A DNA stretch of 64,000 nucleotides from Yersinia enterocolitica subsp. enterocolitica (GTDB lineage: Bacteria > Pseudomonadota > Gammaproteobacteria > Enterobacterales > Enterobacteriaceae), in contig NZ_LR590469.1 in NCBI RefSeq assembly GCF_901472495.1, forward strand, positions 4,402,001 through 4,466,000. The letters run 5' to 3'. The notes below the pieces were generated by a model. The model saw nothing but the letters and a program-made list of their open reading frames with translations. It made no database searches and had not been told where the DNA came from. This document shows, in pieces, positions 43,665 to 52,628 of this stretch; position 1 is the stretch's first letter, and every line of letters begins with the position of its first letter. A program made the position numbers and the translations under genes.

Positions 43665-44267
43665 TTACAGTTTAGAGGCGTTTTCAGACAGGTATTTAGC
43701 TACGCCATCTGGAGATGCGCCCATACCTGCTTTACCTTTTTCCCACTGAGCAGGGCAAACGTCGCCGTGTTCTTCGTGGAATTGCAGTGCGTCAACCATA
43801 CGCAGCATTTCGTCAATGTTACGGCCCAGTGGCAGGTCGTTAACCACTTGGTGACGAACAACACCGTTTTTGTCGATCAGGAAAGAACCGCGCAGTGCAA
43901 CACCTGCATCTGGGTGCTCAATGCCGTAGGCTTTCTGAATTTCACGTTTGATATCAGCAACCATTGGATATTTAACTTCACCAATACCGCCTTTATCGAC
44001 CGGGGTTTTACGCCATGCGTTGTGTACGAATTCGGAGTCAAAAGAAACACCAACAACTTCAACGCCACGTTTCTGGAATTCTTCGTAACGGTGGTCGAAA
44101 GCGATCAACTCTGAAGGACAAACGAAAGTGAAGTCCATAGGCCAGAAGAACAGGACAGCAGGGCGGCCGTTCAGGTGTTTTTTCAGGTTGAAGTTTTCAA
44201 CGATTTCGCCGCTACCAAGAACAGCAGCTGCTGTAAAATCAGGGGCTTGACGAGTTACCAGAACCAT
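43665..44267 (-). CDS. Typical 2-Cys peroxiredoxin (AhpC/TsaA-Prx1 type)
   Basis: A cytoplasmic thiol peroxidase that reduces hydrogen peroxide and organic peroxides. The 200-residue protein has the peroxidatic cysteine C50 in DFTFVCPSE, the catalytic Arg region near R126 (ALRGSFLID) and the resolving cysteine C171 in GDVCPAQW. There is no AhpF reductase gene adjacent, so thioredoxin or a distant AhpF must reduce it. It is closer to the eukaryote-like Prx1 group (often labelled TsaA or AhpC in Yersinia) than to E. coli AhpC, judging by the KGGIGEVKYPMVADIKREI segment. The SD is AGGAG. An OxyR-type half site lies 108 bp upstream, and a strong terminator follows. Confidence 0.93.
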   Translation of the reverse strand: MVLVTRQAPDFTAAAVLGSGEIVENFNLKKHLNGRPAVLFFWPMDFTFVCPSELIAFDHRYEEFQKRGVEVVGVSFDSEFVHNAWRKTPVDKGGIGEVKYPMVADIKREIQKAYGIEHPDAGVALRGSFLIDKNGVVRHQVVNDLPLGRNIDEMLRMVDALQFHEEHGDVCPAQWEKGKAGMGASPDGVAKYLSENASKL

Positions 44268-44374
44268 AAATTACTCCTGTTAATTAGGGATGGATTAACC
44301 AGTTGTCTTAAAAGTATCGGCACAGCATAGGTATTTAAGCGGGATGAATAAAGGGATAAATACCAATTGCTGTG

Positions 44375-44389
44375 ATAGCTTTTACCTAT
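44375..44389 (-). promoter_or_regulatory. OxyR-type half site upstream of the peroxiredoxin gene
   Basis: The 15 bases ATAGCTTTTACCTAT match ATAG-N-T-NNN-A-N-CTAT exactly (the motif is palindromic). The adjoining halves at 7-bp spacing are poor (44353-44367 keeps only a few positions). It lies 108 bp before the start codon, a sensible place for OxyR activation, which is known for this gene family. Confidence 0.5.
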
Positions 44390-44491
44390 TGTTACAACGA
44401 TTTTTGTTTCTTAGTCTTGCTAAGATACCCATTCTTACAGAAAGCGCAAGTGACTTAGAATCAATAACCATACAATAAAGAATGTTTTAAT

Positions 44492-45073
44492 CTAAATTTG
44501 TTTATCTTGTGCCTGTGACATCATTGCAGGATAAAAAGCCCAAAACAACTGCTCTAATGGCTGATAGTGTTGTTCTATATCGTGAAATGACCCTGCAAGT
44601 GCTGCCAGCTTTGGCCGTCGGTTAGCCATACCTTGCAACACATCAGCTATAAAGGGTAGTTCAGCGTAGCGTTCCAGCCAACGCTCTGGCCACAGATAGG
44701 CATTGAGGTTCTGAAAGCGAGCCGGTGTCAGGGGTAAATGTGGCAAAATTTGGCATTGCGCGTGCTCGATAAAATCGGGCAGCGAGCAGTCAGGCATCAG
44801 TTTATCCCAGTTGCGTGACAGAAAATGATCCCATAATACATCCAGAGTAATAGGTGCAACCCGGCGATAGTCCGCACTAAAATAGCCACGGGCCTCTTTC
44901 ACTAATGGCAATGTATCAGTCATCACATCAACGCGGCGATGCATCATGATGCCAGCGACTATCTCAGGGGAGTATTCCCCTTGTGGATTACCGCGCACAA
45001 AATCGGCCAGCAAATTGCCCAATAAAGAGCTGTCTGCCAGTGTTGCAAGATGGAGGTGAGCAAGAAAATTCAT
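44492..45073 (-). CDS. acpH: Acyl carrier protein phosphodiesterase
   Basis: AcpH (YajB) removes the phosphopantetheine arm from holo-ACP. The protein is 193 residues, as in E. coli, starting MNFLAHLHLATLADSSLLGNLLADFVRG, which contains the HD-like metal-site region. Further on are MMHRRVDVMTD and APITLDVLWDHFLSRNW, family-specific metal-binding segments. I start at the ATG at 45073; a longer frame to 45091 adds six residues without support. It is divergent from queA, the conserved enterobacterial arrangement. Confidence 0.94.
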   Translation of the reverse strand: MNFLAHLHLATLADSSLLGNLLADFVRGNPQGEYSPEIVAGIMMHRRVDVMTDTLPLVKEARGYFSADYRRVAPITLDVLWDHFLSRNWDKLMPDCSLPDFIEHAQCQILPHLPLTPARFQNLNAYLWPERWLERYAELPFIADVLQGMANRRPKLAALAGSFHDIEQHYQPLEQLFWAFYPAMMSQAQDKQI

Positions 45074-45215
45074 GCGTTGAGTATAATGCAAATAGCCGCT
45101 AACTCTCCTTATTTCTTGCAGCCAGCCGTTCAGGGTTCTAGACTAGCCGCCTATTTTTGTGAACCTGCCCCTCATATCTGTGGGCTGGGTCTGTTCTGAT
45201 ATAAAGTGGAAAGCC

Positions 45216-46304
45216 ATGCGCGTTGCCGATTTTTCTTTTGAGCTACCAGAATCTCTTATTGCCCATTACCCTCAGCCCCAGCGTAGCGGTTGCCGCTTAT
45301 TGTCACTGGATGGCCCAACGGGAGCACTAACGCACGGCATTTTTACTGATTTGCTGGATAAACTGGTGCCCGGTGATCTGCTGGTATTCAATAATACGCG
45401 GGTTATTCCGGCGCGTTTATTTGGCCGCAAAGCCAGCGGCGGCAAGCTTGAAGTATTGGTCGAGCGCGTTTTGGATGATCACCGTGTTCTGGCTCATGTC
45501 AAAGCGTCAAAAGCGCCTAAACCCGGTACTGAGCTGCTGCTGGGTGACGATGAGAGCATCCATGCCACCATGCTGGCACGCCATGACACACTATTTGAGT
45601 TGCGTTTTGACGATGAGCGGGATGTTTTCACTATTTTGGATGCAGTCGGCCATATGCCTTTGCCTCCTTATATAGACCGACCTGATGAGGATGCCGATCG
45701 CGAGCTATACCAAACGGTATACAGCCAGCGCTTGGGGGCAGTGGCAGCGCCGACCGCCGGTTTACATTTTGATGAACCGATGTTGGCCGCTTTGCGGGAA
45801 AAAGGCATTGAGATGGCTTTTGTTACCTTGCATGTCGGCGCGGGTACGTTCCAGCCAGTGCGAGTCGAAACAATTGAAGATCACATCATGCATTCTGAGT
45901 ATGCAGAAGTGCCGCAGGAAGTGGTTGATGCAGTTCTGGCCTGTAAGGCCCGTGGCAATAGGGTTGTTGCGGTGGGTACCACATCAGTACGTTCATTGGA
46001 AAGTGCCGCCAAGGCGAGTGATAATGGCCTGATTGCCCCTTTCTTTGGTGATACCAAAATCTTTATTTATCCGGGTTATCACTATCAGGTTGTTGATGCA
46101 TTAATAACCAATTTCCACTTACCTGAATCAACATTGATAATGTTGGTTTCTGCTTTTGCTGGTTATAAAAATACTATGAATGCTTACCAGCAGGCGGTTG
46201 CAGAGCAATATCGCTTCTTCAGTTACGGTGATGCCATGTTTATCAGCCGTAACCCACAGGCAAGCACAGAAATGATATCCCTGAATAGTACGGATAATCA
46301 GTAG
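45216..46304 (+). CDS. queA: tRNA preQ1(34) S-adenosylmethionine ribosyltransferase-isomerase
   Basis: QueA transfers and isomerises the ribose of SAM onto preQ1 at tRNA position 34, giving epoxyqueuosine; the step comes after Tgt in queuosine synthesis. The 362-residue product shows MRVADFSFELPESLIAHYP, LVFNNTRVIPARLFG, HMPLPPYIDRPDE, VAAPTAGLHF, HVGAGTFQPV and the late ITNFHLPESTLIMLVSAFAG. The ATG at 45216 matches the family start; an upstream in-frame extension to 45159 is unsupported. In E. coli queA and tgt are adjacent; here an opposite-strand hydrolase gene lies between them. Confidence 0.96.
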   Translation: MRVADFSFELPESLIAHYPQPQRSGCRLLSLDGPTGALTHGIFTDLLDKLVPGDLLVFNNTRVIPARLFGRKASGGKLEVLVERVLDDHRVLAHVKASKAPKPGTELLLGDDESIHATMLARHDTLFELRFDDERDVFTILDAVGHMPLPPYIDRPDEDADRELYQTVYSQRLGAVAAPTAGLHFDEPMLAALREKGIEMAFVTLHVGAGTFQPVRVETIEDHIMHSEYAEVPQEVVDAVLACKARGNRVVAVGTTSVRSLESAAKASDNGLIAPFFGDTKIFIYPGYHYQVVDALITNFHLPESTLIMLVSAFAGYKNTMNAYQQAVAEQYRFFSYGDAMFISRNPQASTEMISLNSTDNQ

Positions 46305-46373
46305 CTTATGCCGATCCTTTTTTTTGGGAATTATATCCCCTAAATCTGCATATGTGATTAACCCCTGAAACAC

Positions 46374-46402
46374 CCGGAGCCAGGCGCTATCTGTCTCCGG
46401 GG
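46374..46402 (-). terminator. Hairpin after the alpha/beta-hydrolase gene
   Basis: CCCGGAG and CTCCGGG arms (7 bp plus, 15-base loop) lie about 10 bp beyond the hydrolase stop on the minus strand, followed by a weak TGTTTC. It also lies between convergent queA and the hydrolase, so it may serve both. Confidence 0.45.
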
Positions 46403-46412
46403 TAAACGTTGG

Positions 46413-47102
46413 TTAATGGCCTTTGGCCGCTTCTTCAATCAACGCAATGATTTCATTGGGATGGGAAGCCAGAGAGGCATGGCTGGAGTCCAGACGAATG
46501 GTTTTCTTCGGTTTCATCCGTTCAGTAAACCACTGCTGAGTTTCTGGCGGGATCATATGGTCCTGATTGGAAATCTGATACCAACTAGGTATGGTTTTCC
46601 AGGCCGGTTCTGCCGAGGCGTCTTCAAAGCAACGGCCTGAGGTCGGCTTTTGCGCGGCAGTCATAATGATGGCTTCGTTTTTGTCTAAGTCGTGACAGAA
46701 ACTTTCGTGGAATTTTTCTCGCTTAATCCAAAGAAAACCATCCGAGTCTGGAACAAGATTGGCCGCCCCCAAAGGGGGGGCGCGGAGTTGGAAAATACTG
46801 CCAAGGCTTTCGCCTTTATCCGGTGCAAAAGCGGCAACAAAGACCAGCCCAACCACATGAGGCAAGTCACCAAGTTGGGAAATCACCATCCCCCCATAAG
46901 AATGACCAACCAAAATGGTGGGGCCTTCCAATGAAGCTGCCAGCTTTTTTGTTCGTTCCACGTCATCTGCCAATGATGTCAGTGGGTTTTGTACTGCGTA
47001 TACCGGATAATTTTTGTTGTGTAGCGTAGGAATAACATGACGCCAGTGAGAACCGTCGCCCCATGCGCCGTGTACTAATAGGATATTCGGTTTTTTTGTC
47101 AT
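46413..47102 (-). CDS. Alpha/beta-hydrolase, function unknown, inserted between queA and tgt
   Basis: A 229-residue cytoplasmic alpha/beta-hydrolase (no signal peptide). ILLVHGAWGDGSHW at about residues 7-20 forms the oxyanion side. The nucleophile elbow is GHSYGGM (Ser near residue 67), with the acid in the NQDHMIPPETQQWF region and the catalytic histidine in DSSHASLASHPNEI. It resembles the EstC/salicylate-esterase-like, MES-type group of small hydrolases. The substrate is unknown. It is on the opposite strand to the queA-tgt-yajC-secDF run, so it was probably acquired by insertion, and tgt must have its own promoter in the 312-bp gap that follows. Confidence 0.87.
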   Translation of the reverse strand: MTKKPNILLVHGAWGDGSHWRHVIPTLHNKNYPVYAVQNPLTSLADDVERTKKLAASLEGPTILVGHSYGGMVISQLGDLPHVVGLVFVAAFAPDKGESLGSIFQLRAPPLGAANLVPDSDGFLWIKREKFHESFCHDLDKNEAIIMTAAQKPTSGRCFEDASAEPAWKTIPSWYQISNQDHMIPPETQQWFTERMKPKKTIRLDSSHASLASHPNEIIALIEEAAKGH

Positions 47103-47414
47103 TTATTGCCCCGTATTATCAGCAGGAATAATGAGAATAGGGTAGTGGACAGGTGGATATCTACGGTGCCACAGATTCATGAAAAGTATAGTTCAGGTAT
47201 AACTTTTTATGGAAATATCGACCTATTCCCGCGGTTAATGTTATCCACCAAGACGACAAAGTATTATCGATAAAGTGGCACACAAAATTATAGAATTGCG
47301 CATATAACGATAAGTGCTACTTAAGCCGTCTGGCTTGTGTCGCGGGTTAGTCAGTTGCTATCATGCGCTCCTTTTAATCACGCACCAGACTGTTTCTCTG
47401 ATGCTGGAGGTTAT
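47103..47414. other. Divergent hydrolase/tgt control region
   Basis: 312 bp holding the start of the hydrolase and the tgt leader. The tgt frame is open upstream to 47337, but homology starts only at the GTG at 47415. No operator or element was recognised; it must contain promoters for both directions because queA read-through is blocked by the opposing gene. Confidence 0.4.
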
Positions 47415-48551
47415 GTGAAGTACGAATTACAAAAAACTGATGGGCGCGCCCGTCGTGGCCGTCTGGTATTTGAACGCGGTGTCGTAGAGACCCCGGCATT
47501 TATGCCGGTTGGTACCTACGGCACAGTAAAAGGGATGACCCCGGAAGAGGTCAAAGAAACCGGCGCACAAATCCTGCTGGGGAACACTTTCCATCTTTGG
47601 TTGCGCCCTGGTCAGGAAATTATGAAGCTGCACGGCGACTTGCATGATTTTATGCAGTGGCACGGCCCTATCCTGACTGACTCAGGCGGCTTCCAGGTAT
47701 TCAGCTTAGGGGCGATGCGCAAAATCAAAGAAGAAGGGGTGACTTTCCAGAATCCGATCAATGGAGACAAAGTTTTCCTTAGTCCGGAAAAGTCGATGGA
47801 AATTCAGTACGATCTCGGTTCTGATATCGTGATGATTTTCGACGAATGCACTCCCTACCCAGCTGATTGGGATTATGCGAAACGTTCGATGGAAATGTCA
47901 TTGCGTTGGGCCAAACGTAGTCGCGACCGCTTTGATGAATTGAACAATAAAAATGCTTTATTCGGTATTATTCAGGGTGGCGTTTACGAAGATTTACGTG
48001 ATGTATCGGTAAAAGGGCTGGTAGATATCGGTTTTGATGGTTACGCTGTGGGCGGCTTGGCGGTAGGTGAGCCAAAAGAAGATATGCACCGTATTTTGGA
48101 ACATGTCTGCCCGCAGATTCCAGCAGATAAACCACGCTATTTGATGGGCGTTGGGAAACCTGAGGATTTGGTCGAGGGTGTACGTCGTGGCATCGACATG
48201 TTTGACTGCGTTATGCCAACACGTAATGCTCGTAACGGCCATTTGTTTGTCACTGACGGAGTGGTAAAAATCCGTAATGCCAAACACAAGAGTGATACAG
48301 CAACGCTGGACGAGCATTGTGATTGCTACACTTGTCGCAATTATAGCCGTGCCTACTTGCATCATCTTGACCGTTGCAACGAAATACTGGGCGCACGCCT
48401 GAATACCATTCATAACCTGCGTTACTATCAACGCTTAATGGCGGGTTTACGTCAGGCTATTGAAGAAGGTAAATTAGAGAGCTTCGTTGAAGATTTCTAT
48501 GGTCGGATAGGAAAGCCTGTTCCACCACTATCTCCACAATTAAGTGATTGA
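47415..48551 (+). CDS. tgt: tRNA-guanine transglycosylase
   Basis: Tgt exchanges G34 of GUN-anticodon tRNAs for preQ1 in queuosine synthesis. The 378-residue protein matches E. coli Tgt (375) almost throughout. The catalytic aspartate of TDSGGFQVFSLG (near residue 89) and the nucleophile aspartate of GIDMFDCVMPTRNARNG (near 264) are present. The zinc site is CDCYTCRNYSRAYLHH. The start is GTG 47415 behind GGAGG at 47406-47410 (VKYELQKTDGR); in-frame sequence upstream to 47337 has no homology. It is followed by yajC-secD-secF, the usual order. Confidence 0.97.
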   Translation: MKYELQKTDGRARRGRLVFERGVVETPAFMPVGTYGTVKGMTPEEVKETGAQILLGNTFHLWLRPGQEIMKLHGDLHDFMQWHGPILTDSGGFQVFSLGAMRKIKEEGVTFQNPINGDKVFLSPEKSMEIQYDLGSDIVMIFDECTPYPADWDYAKRSMEMSLRWAKRSRDRFDELNNKNALFGIIQGGVYEDLRDVSVKGLVDIGFDGYAVGGLAVGEPKEDMHRILEHVCPQIPADKPRYLMGVGKPEDLVEGVRRGIDMFDCVMPTRNARNGHLFVTDGVVKIRNAKHKSDTATLDEHCDCYTCRNYSRAYLHHLDRCNEILGARLNTIHNLRYYQRLMAGLRQAIEEGKLESFVEDFYGRIGKPVPPLSPQLSD

Positions 48552-48663
48552 TTTTAAAATTATTGCCTTTGCAATTATGGGCTAAACGGTTAGGATTTTG
48601 CGGTTGCTGATTTTAACACACTGATTTCACACTATTGATATTGATAACAATGAGGGAATTTTA

Positions 48664-48996
48664 ATGAGTCTTTTCATTTCCGATGCTGTCGCATCCGCTG
48701 GGGCTCCGGCTCAAAGCAGCCCGTACTCTCTGGTGATTATGCTGGTGGTATTTGGTCTGATTTTTTACTTCATGATCTTGCGTCCACAGCAAAAACGTGC
48801 CAAAGAACACAAAAAACTGATGGATTCTATTGGTAAAGGTGATGAAGTGCTGACCACTGGTGGTTTACTTGGTCGTGTTACTAAAGTTGCGGAAACTGGT
48901 TATATCGTTATCGCACTGAACGACACCACTGAAGTGATGATCAAACGTGACTTCGTTGCTGCCGTTTTACCGAAAGGTACAATGAAAGCTCTGTAA
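48664..48996 (+). CDS. yajC: Sec translocon accessory subunit YajC
   Basis: YajC is a small inner-membrane protein of the SecDF-YajC complex that assists protein export. It is 110 residues, as in E. coli. One membrane helix spans about residues 20-40 (SLVIMLVVFGLIFYFMILRPQQKRAKEH), and a cytoplasmic domain includes GKGDEVLTTGGLLGRVTKV. It is preceded by GAGGGAA and followed 27 bp later by secD, so tgt-yajC-secD-secF can be cotranscribed. Confidence 0.97.
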   Translation: MSLFISDAVASAGAPAQSSPYSLVIMLVVFGLIFYFMILRPQQKRAKEHKKLMDSIGKGDEVLTTGGLLGRVTKVAETGYIVIALNDTTEVMIKRDFVAAVLPKGTMKAL

Positions 48997-49023
48997 TTTT
49001 CGATTTTCCCGAAGGGAATTGCC

Positions 49024-50871
49024 GTGTTAAACCGTTATCCTTTGTGGAAGTATCTGATGTTGATCGTGGTGATCTTCGTCGGTCTGCTATACGCACTTCC
49101 CAACCTTTATGGTGAGGATCCGGCTGTTCAAATCACTGGTGCGCGAGGAATCGCCGCCAGTGAAACAACGCTGGTCCAAGTCCGTGACGTTTTAGAAAAA
49201 GACAACATAGCGAGCAAGTCTATTGCACTGGAAAATGGTGCAATCTTGGCTCGCTTTAGAGATCCTGACGTCCAGCTGCGCGCTCGTGAAGCACTGATGG
49301 CTGCGATGGGGGACAAATACGTAATCGCGCTGAACCTTGCTCCAGCAACCCCTTCGTGGCTTGCAAAATTGGGTGCAGAGCCGATGAAGCTTGGTCTTGA
49401 CCTGCGTGGTGGTGTGCACTTCTTGATGGAAGTGGATATGGACACTGCGCTTGGCAAGTTACAAGAGCAAACGATGGATACTCTGCGCAGTGATTTGCGT
49501 GAGAAAAATATCCCGTATGCGACGGTGCGTAAACTGGATAATTATGGTGTTGAAGTGCGTTTCCGCGATGATAAAACTCGCGATGATGCTATCAGCTACC
49601 TTTCTCCTCGCCACCGTGATCTGGTGATTGGCTCCAATGGCAGCAATACCTTAAAAGCTGTGATGAGTGATGACCGTCTGCGGGAAGCGCGCGAATATGC
49701 CGTTCAGCAAAACATTACTATTCTGCGTAACCGGGTTAACCAATTAGGTGTAGCCGAGCCGTTGGTTCAGCGCCAGGGTTCAGATCGTATTGTCGTTGAG
49801 TTGCCGGGTATTCAGGATACTGCACGTGCCAAAGAGATTCTTGGTGCGACGGCAACACTTGAGTTCCGTTTGGTCAATAGCAATGTTGATGCTTCTGTTG
49901 CTGCCTCCGGTCGTGTACCGGGCGATTCTGAAGTCAAAAACACGCGTGAAGGCCGCCCGGTTGTCTTGTACAAGCGCGTTATCCTGACCGGTGACCATAT
50001 TACCGACTCCACTTCCAGCACTGACGAATATAACCAGGCTCAGGTTAATATCTCGCTCGATAGCGCCGGTGGTTCTGCTATGTCTAATTTTACCAAAGAC
50101 AATATCGGCAAGCCGATGGCGACTTTGTTTGTAGAATATAAAGACAGCGGTAAAAAAGATGCTAATGGCCGAGCGGTTCTGGTTAAGCAGGAAGAAGTTA
50201 TCAACGTCGCGACCATCCAGTCTCGCTTGGGTAACAGTTTCCGCATTACCGGTATTGATAATCCGGCTGAAGCTCGTCAGCTTTCTCTATTGCTGCGTGC
50301 TGGTGCATTAATTGCACCTATCCAGATTGTGGAAGAACGCACTATTGGGCCAACTTTGGGTTCTCAGAATATTACCCAAGGTTTGGAAGCTTGCTTGTGG
50401 GGCTTGGCGGTTTCTATCCTGTTTATGGTGATTTACTACCGTAAATTTGGGGTGATTGCCAGTACTGCGCTGTTGGCGAACCTGGTGTTGATTGTGGGCG
50501 TGATGTCTCTGTTACCGGGGGCGACATTAACCATGCCGGGTATTGCCGGGATAGTGTTGACCCTGGCGGTAGCAGTTGATGCTAACGTTCTGATTAACGA
50601 GCGAATAAAAGAAGAGTACAAGAACGGGCGGACGATTCAGCAAGCGATTCATGAGGGGTACAAAGGTGCTTTCTCAAGTATCGTCGATGCGAACGTAACG
50701 ACACTTATCACAGCCATTATTCTTTATGCTGTGGGTACCGGTTCGATTAAAGGCTTTGCCATTACAACGGCAATCGGTGTTGTAACGTCAATGTTCACCG
50801 CAATAGTCGGTACTCGTGCCATCGTCAACCTGCTTTACGGCGGCAAGCGCATTAACAAGCTGTCTATTTGA
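49024..50871 (+). CDS. secD: Protein translocase subunit SecD
   Basis: SecD, with SecF, uses the proton gradient to pull exported proteins through SecYEG late in translocation. The 615-residue protein (the E. coli length) has one N-terminal membrane helix (about 8-26), a large periplasmic P1 region (LGLDLRGGVHFLMEVD, VNQLGVAEPLVQRQG) and five C-terminal helices from about residue 450, including the DxxVLINERIKEE motif (AVDANVLINER) that carries the essential aspartate. The start is GTG 49024, with GAAGGGA upstream. secF starts 10 bp after the stop. Confidence 0.97.
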   Translation: MLNRYPLWKYLMLIVVIFVGLLYALPNLYGEDPAVQITGARGIAASETTLVQVRDVLEKDNIASKSIALENGAILARFRDPDVQLRAREALMAAMGDKYVIALNLAPATPSWLAKLGAEPMKLGLDLRGGVHFLMEVDMDTALGKLQEQTMDTLRSDLREKNIPYATVRKLDNYGVEVRFRDDKTRDDAISYLSPRHRDLVIGSNGSNTLKAVMSDDRLREAREYAVQQNITILRNRVNQLGVAEPLVQRQGSDRIVVELPGIQDTARAKEILGATATLEFRLVNSNVDASVAASGRVPGDSEVKNTREGRPVVLYKRVILTGDHITDSTSSTDEYNQAQVNISLDSAGGSAMSNFTKDNIGKPMATLFVEYKDSGKKDANGRAVLVKQEEVINVATIQSRLGNSFRITGIDNPAEARQLSLLLRAGALIAPIQIVEERTIGPTLGSQNITQGLEACLWGLAVSILFMVIYYRKFGVIASTALLANLVLIVGVMSLLPGATLTMPGIAGIVLTLAVAVDANVLINERIKEEYKNGRTIQQAIHEGYKGAFSSIVDANVTTLITAIILYAVGTGSIKGFAITTAIGVVTSMFTAIVGTRAIVNLLYGGKRINKLSI

Positions 50872-50881
50872 GGAGTACGTT

Positions 50882-51850
50882 GTGGCACAGGATTATACTG
50901 TTGAACAACTGAACTATGGCCGTAAAGTCTATGACTTTATGCGCTGGGATTATGTTGCTTTCGGCGTCTCATTGCTGTTGTTAGTGGCATCCATTGTAGT
51001 GATGTCCACTAAAGGGTTTAACTGGGGTCTGGATTTCACCGGTGGTACGGTGATTGAAATTTCCCTGGAGAAACCTGCGGATCTGGACCAACTGCGTGAC
51101 ACATTGGAAGCCGCGGGCTTTGAATCGCCAATTCTGCAAAACTTTGGTAGCACCCGTGATGTGATGGTTCGTATGCCACCCGCCACCGGAACTGCCGGGC
51201 AGGAATTGGGCAACAAAGTCATCTCTGTTATTAATGAGTCGGTTGATAAGAATGCATCGGTAAAACGTATTGAATTCGTCGGACCAAGTGTGGGTAGTGA
51301 TTTAGCCCAAGCAGGCGGCATGGCGTTGATAGTCGCGTTACTGTGTATTCTGGTTTATGTCGGTTTCCGTTTTGAATGGCGTCTGGCGCTGGGAGCGGTT
51401 ATCGCCTTGGCGCATGACGTGGTTATTACCATGGGGATCTTGTCGTTATTCCATATCGAGATTGACCTAACCATCGTCGCTTCATTGATGTCGGTTATTG
51501 GTTACTCACTTAACGACAGTATCGTGGTATCAGACCGTATTCGTGAGAACTTCCGCAAGATTCGCCGCGGTACACCTTACGAAATCATGAACGTGTCTCT
51601 GACTCAGACCTTAAGCCGTACTATCATGACCTCTGCAACCACACTGATGGTGGTATTGATGCTGTTTATCTTCGGTGGTGCGATGCTGCAAGGCTTCTCA
51701 CTGACGATGCTGATCGGTGTATCCATCGGTACAGTTTCATCCATCTACGTCGCGTCCGCGCTGGCGTTGAAACTGGGTATGAAACGTGAGCATATGTTAC
51801 AGCAGAAAGTCGAGAAAGAGGGCGCAGATCAGCCTTCAATCCTGCCTTAA
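50882..51850 (+). CDS. secF: Protein translocase subunit SecF
   Basis: SecF completes the proton-driven SecDF pump. It is 322 residues with six membrane helices: the first at about residues 17-40, a periplasmic part (FNWGLDFTGGTVIEI, and VKRIEFVGPSVGSDLAQ), then five helices. DSIVVSDRIRENFR contains the conserved aspartate. The start is GTG 50882 (VAQDYTVEQLN) behind AGGAG; a longer reading frame from 50816 overlaps secD and is not used. The C-terminal MKREHMLQQKVEKEGADQPSILP matches E. coli. A strong terminator at 51874-51914 ends the run. Confidence 0.97.
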   Translation: MAQDYTVEQLNYGRKVYDFMRWDYVAFGVSLLLLVASIVVMSTKGFNWGLDFTGGTVIEISLEKPADLDQLRDTLEAAGFESPILQNFGSTRDVMVRMPPATGTAGQELGNKVISVINESVDKNASVKRIEFVGPSVGSDLAQAGGMALIVALLCILVYVGFRFEWRLALGAVIALAHDVVITMGILSLFHIEIDLTIVASLMSVIGYSLNDSIVVSDRIRENFRKIRRGTPYEIMNVSLTQTLSRTIMTSATTLMVVLMLFIFGGAMLQGFSLTMLIGVSIGTVSSIYVASALALKLGMKREHMLQQKVEKEGADQPSILP

Positions 51851-51873
51851 GTCGTAAACGATAGAACGAAAAT

Positions 51874-51914
51874 AAGCCCTGATACCGGTATATAGCGGTA
51901 TCGGGGCTTTTTTT
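51874..51914 (+). terminator. Rho-independent terminator of the yajC-secDF operon
   Basis: AAGCCCTGATACCG pairs with CGGTATCGGGGCTT (one mismatch) around an 8-base loop and is followed by seven T. It lies about 25 bp past the secF stop. Confidence 0.92.
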
Positions 51915-52114
51915 CGACCTTCTCAATGTGTTATCGCCCGATTGTAAAGTTTGGTTAGAACTGCAAAAGGAGTGGTTGAAGCCTTTTGATTCGAAACCTG
52001 CTGCATCAAACTCACCATAGCTTAATCAACATAAACTGCCGCTTCCACCCTTTGTTGTCGCGGCAGTTCGCGGTAAACTGTCGCTAAGTTTAAGCTCACC
52101 TATCAGGAAGCGCT

Positions 52115-52564
52115 ATGCATTGCCCGTTTTGTGCCGCTGTGGATACCAAAGTCATTGACTCCCGTCTGGTGAGCGATGGTTCGCAAGTGCGCCGTCGCCG
52201 CCAGTGTTTAGATTGTAATGAACGCTTTACCACTTTCGAAGTGGCTGAACTGGTGTTACCGCGCGTGATTAAAAGTGATGATGTACGCGAACCCTTTAAT
52301 GAAGAAAAATTACGCCGTGGCATGCTAAAAGCATTGGAAAAACGGCCGGTCAGCTCAGATGATGTTGAAACGGCAATCAGTCACATTAAATCTCAGTTAC
52401 GCGCCACCGGCGAGCGCGAAGTGCCCACCAAGATGGTTGGTAATCTGGTGATGGAAGCACTGAAGCGCCTGGATAAAGTGGCCTATATCCGCTTTGCTTC
52501 GGTGTATCGCAGTTTTGAAGATATCCGCGAATTCGGCGAAGAAATTGCCCGCTTGCAGGATTAA
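52115..52564 (+). CDS. nrdR: Transcriptional repressor NrdR
   Basis: NrdR represses ribonucleotide reductase genes in response to (d)ATP. It is 149 residues (the family length), with the zinc ribbon C3-PFC6 ... C31-LDC34 and the ATP-cone domain (about residues 49-139: VIKSDDVREPFNEEKLRRGMLKALEKRPV). It opens the nrdR-ribD-ribE-nusB-thiL-pgpA set. Start ATG behind CAGGAAG. Confidence 0.96.
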   Translation: MHCPFCAAVDTKVIDSRLVSDGSQVRRRRQCLDCNERFTTFEVAELVLPRVIKSDDVREPFNEEKLRRGMLKALEKRPVSSDDVETAISHIKSQLRATGEREVPTKMVGNLVMEALKRLDKVAYIRFASVYRSFEDIREFGEEIARLQD

Positions 52565-52628
52565 TCAACATAGTCGTCAAAGCCGTTAGCCCCCAGCTAA
52601 TTACCACAGCATAAAAGTAAGGAAAGCC

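Noticed and set aside
46305..46330. Terminator after queA at the run of eight T
   Set aside because: Only a 4-bp stem can be drawn before the T run; not convincing.
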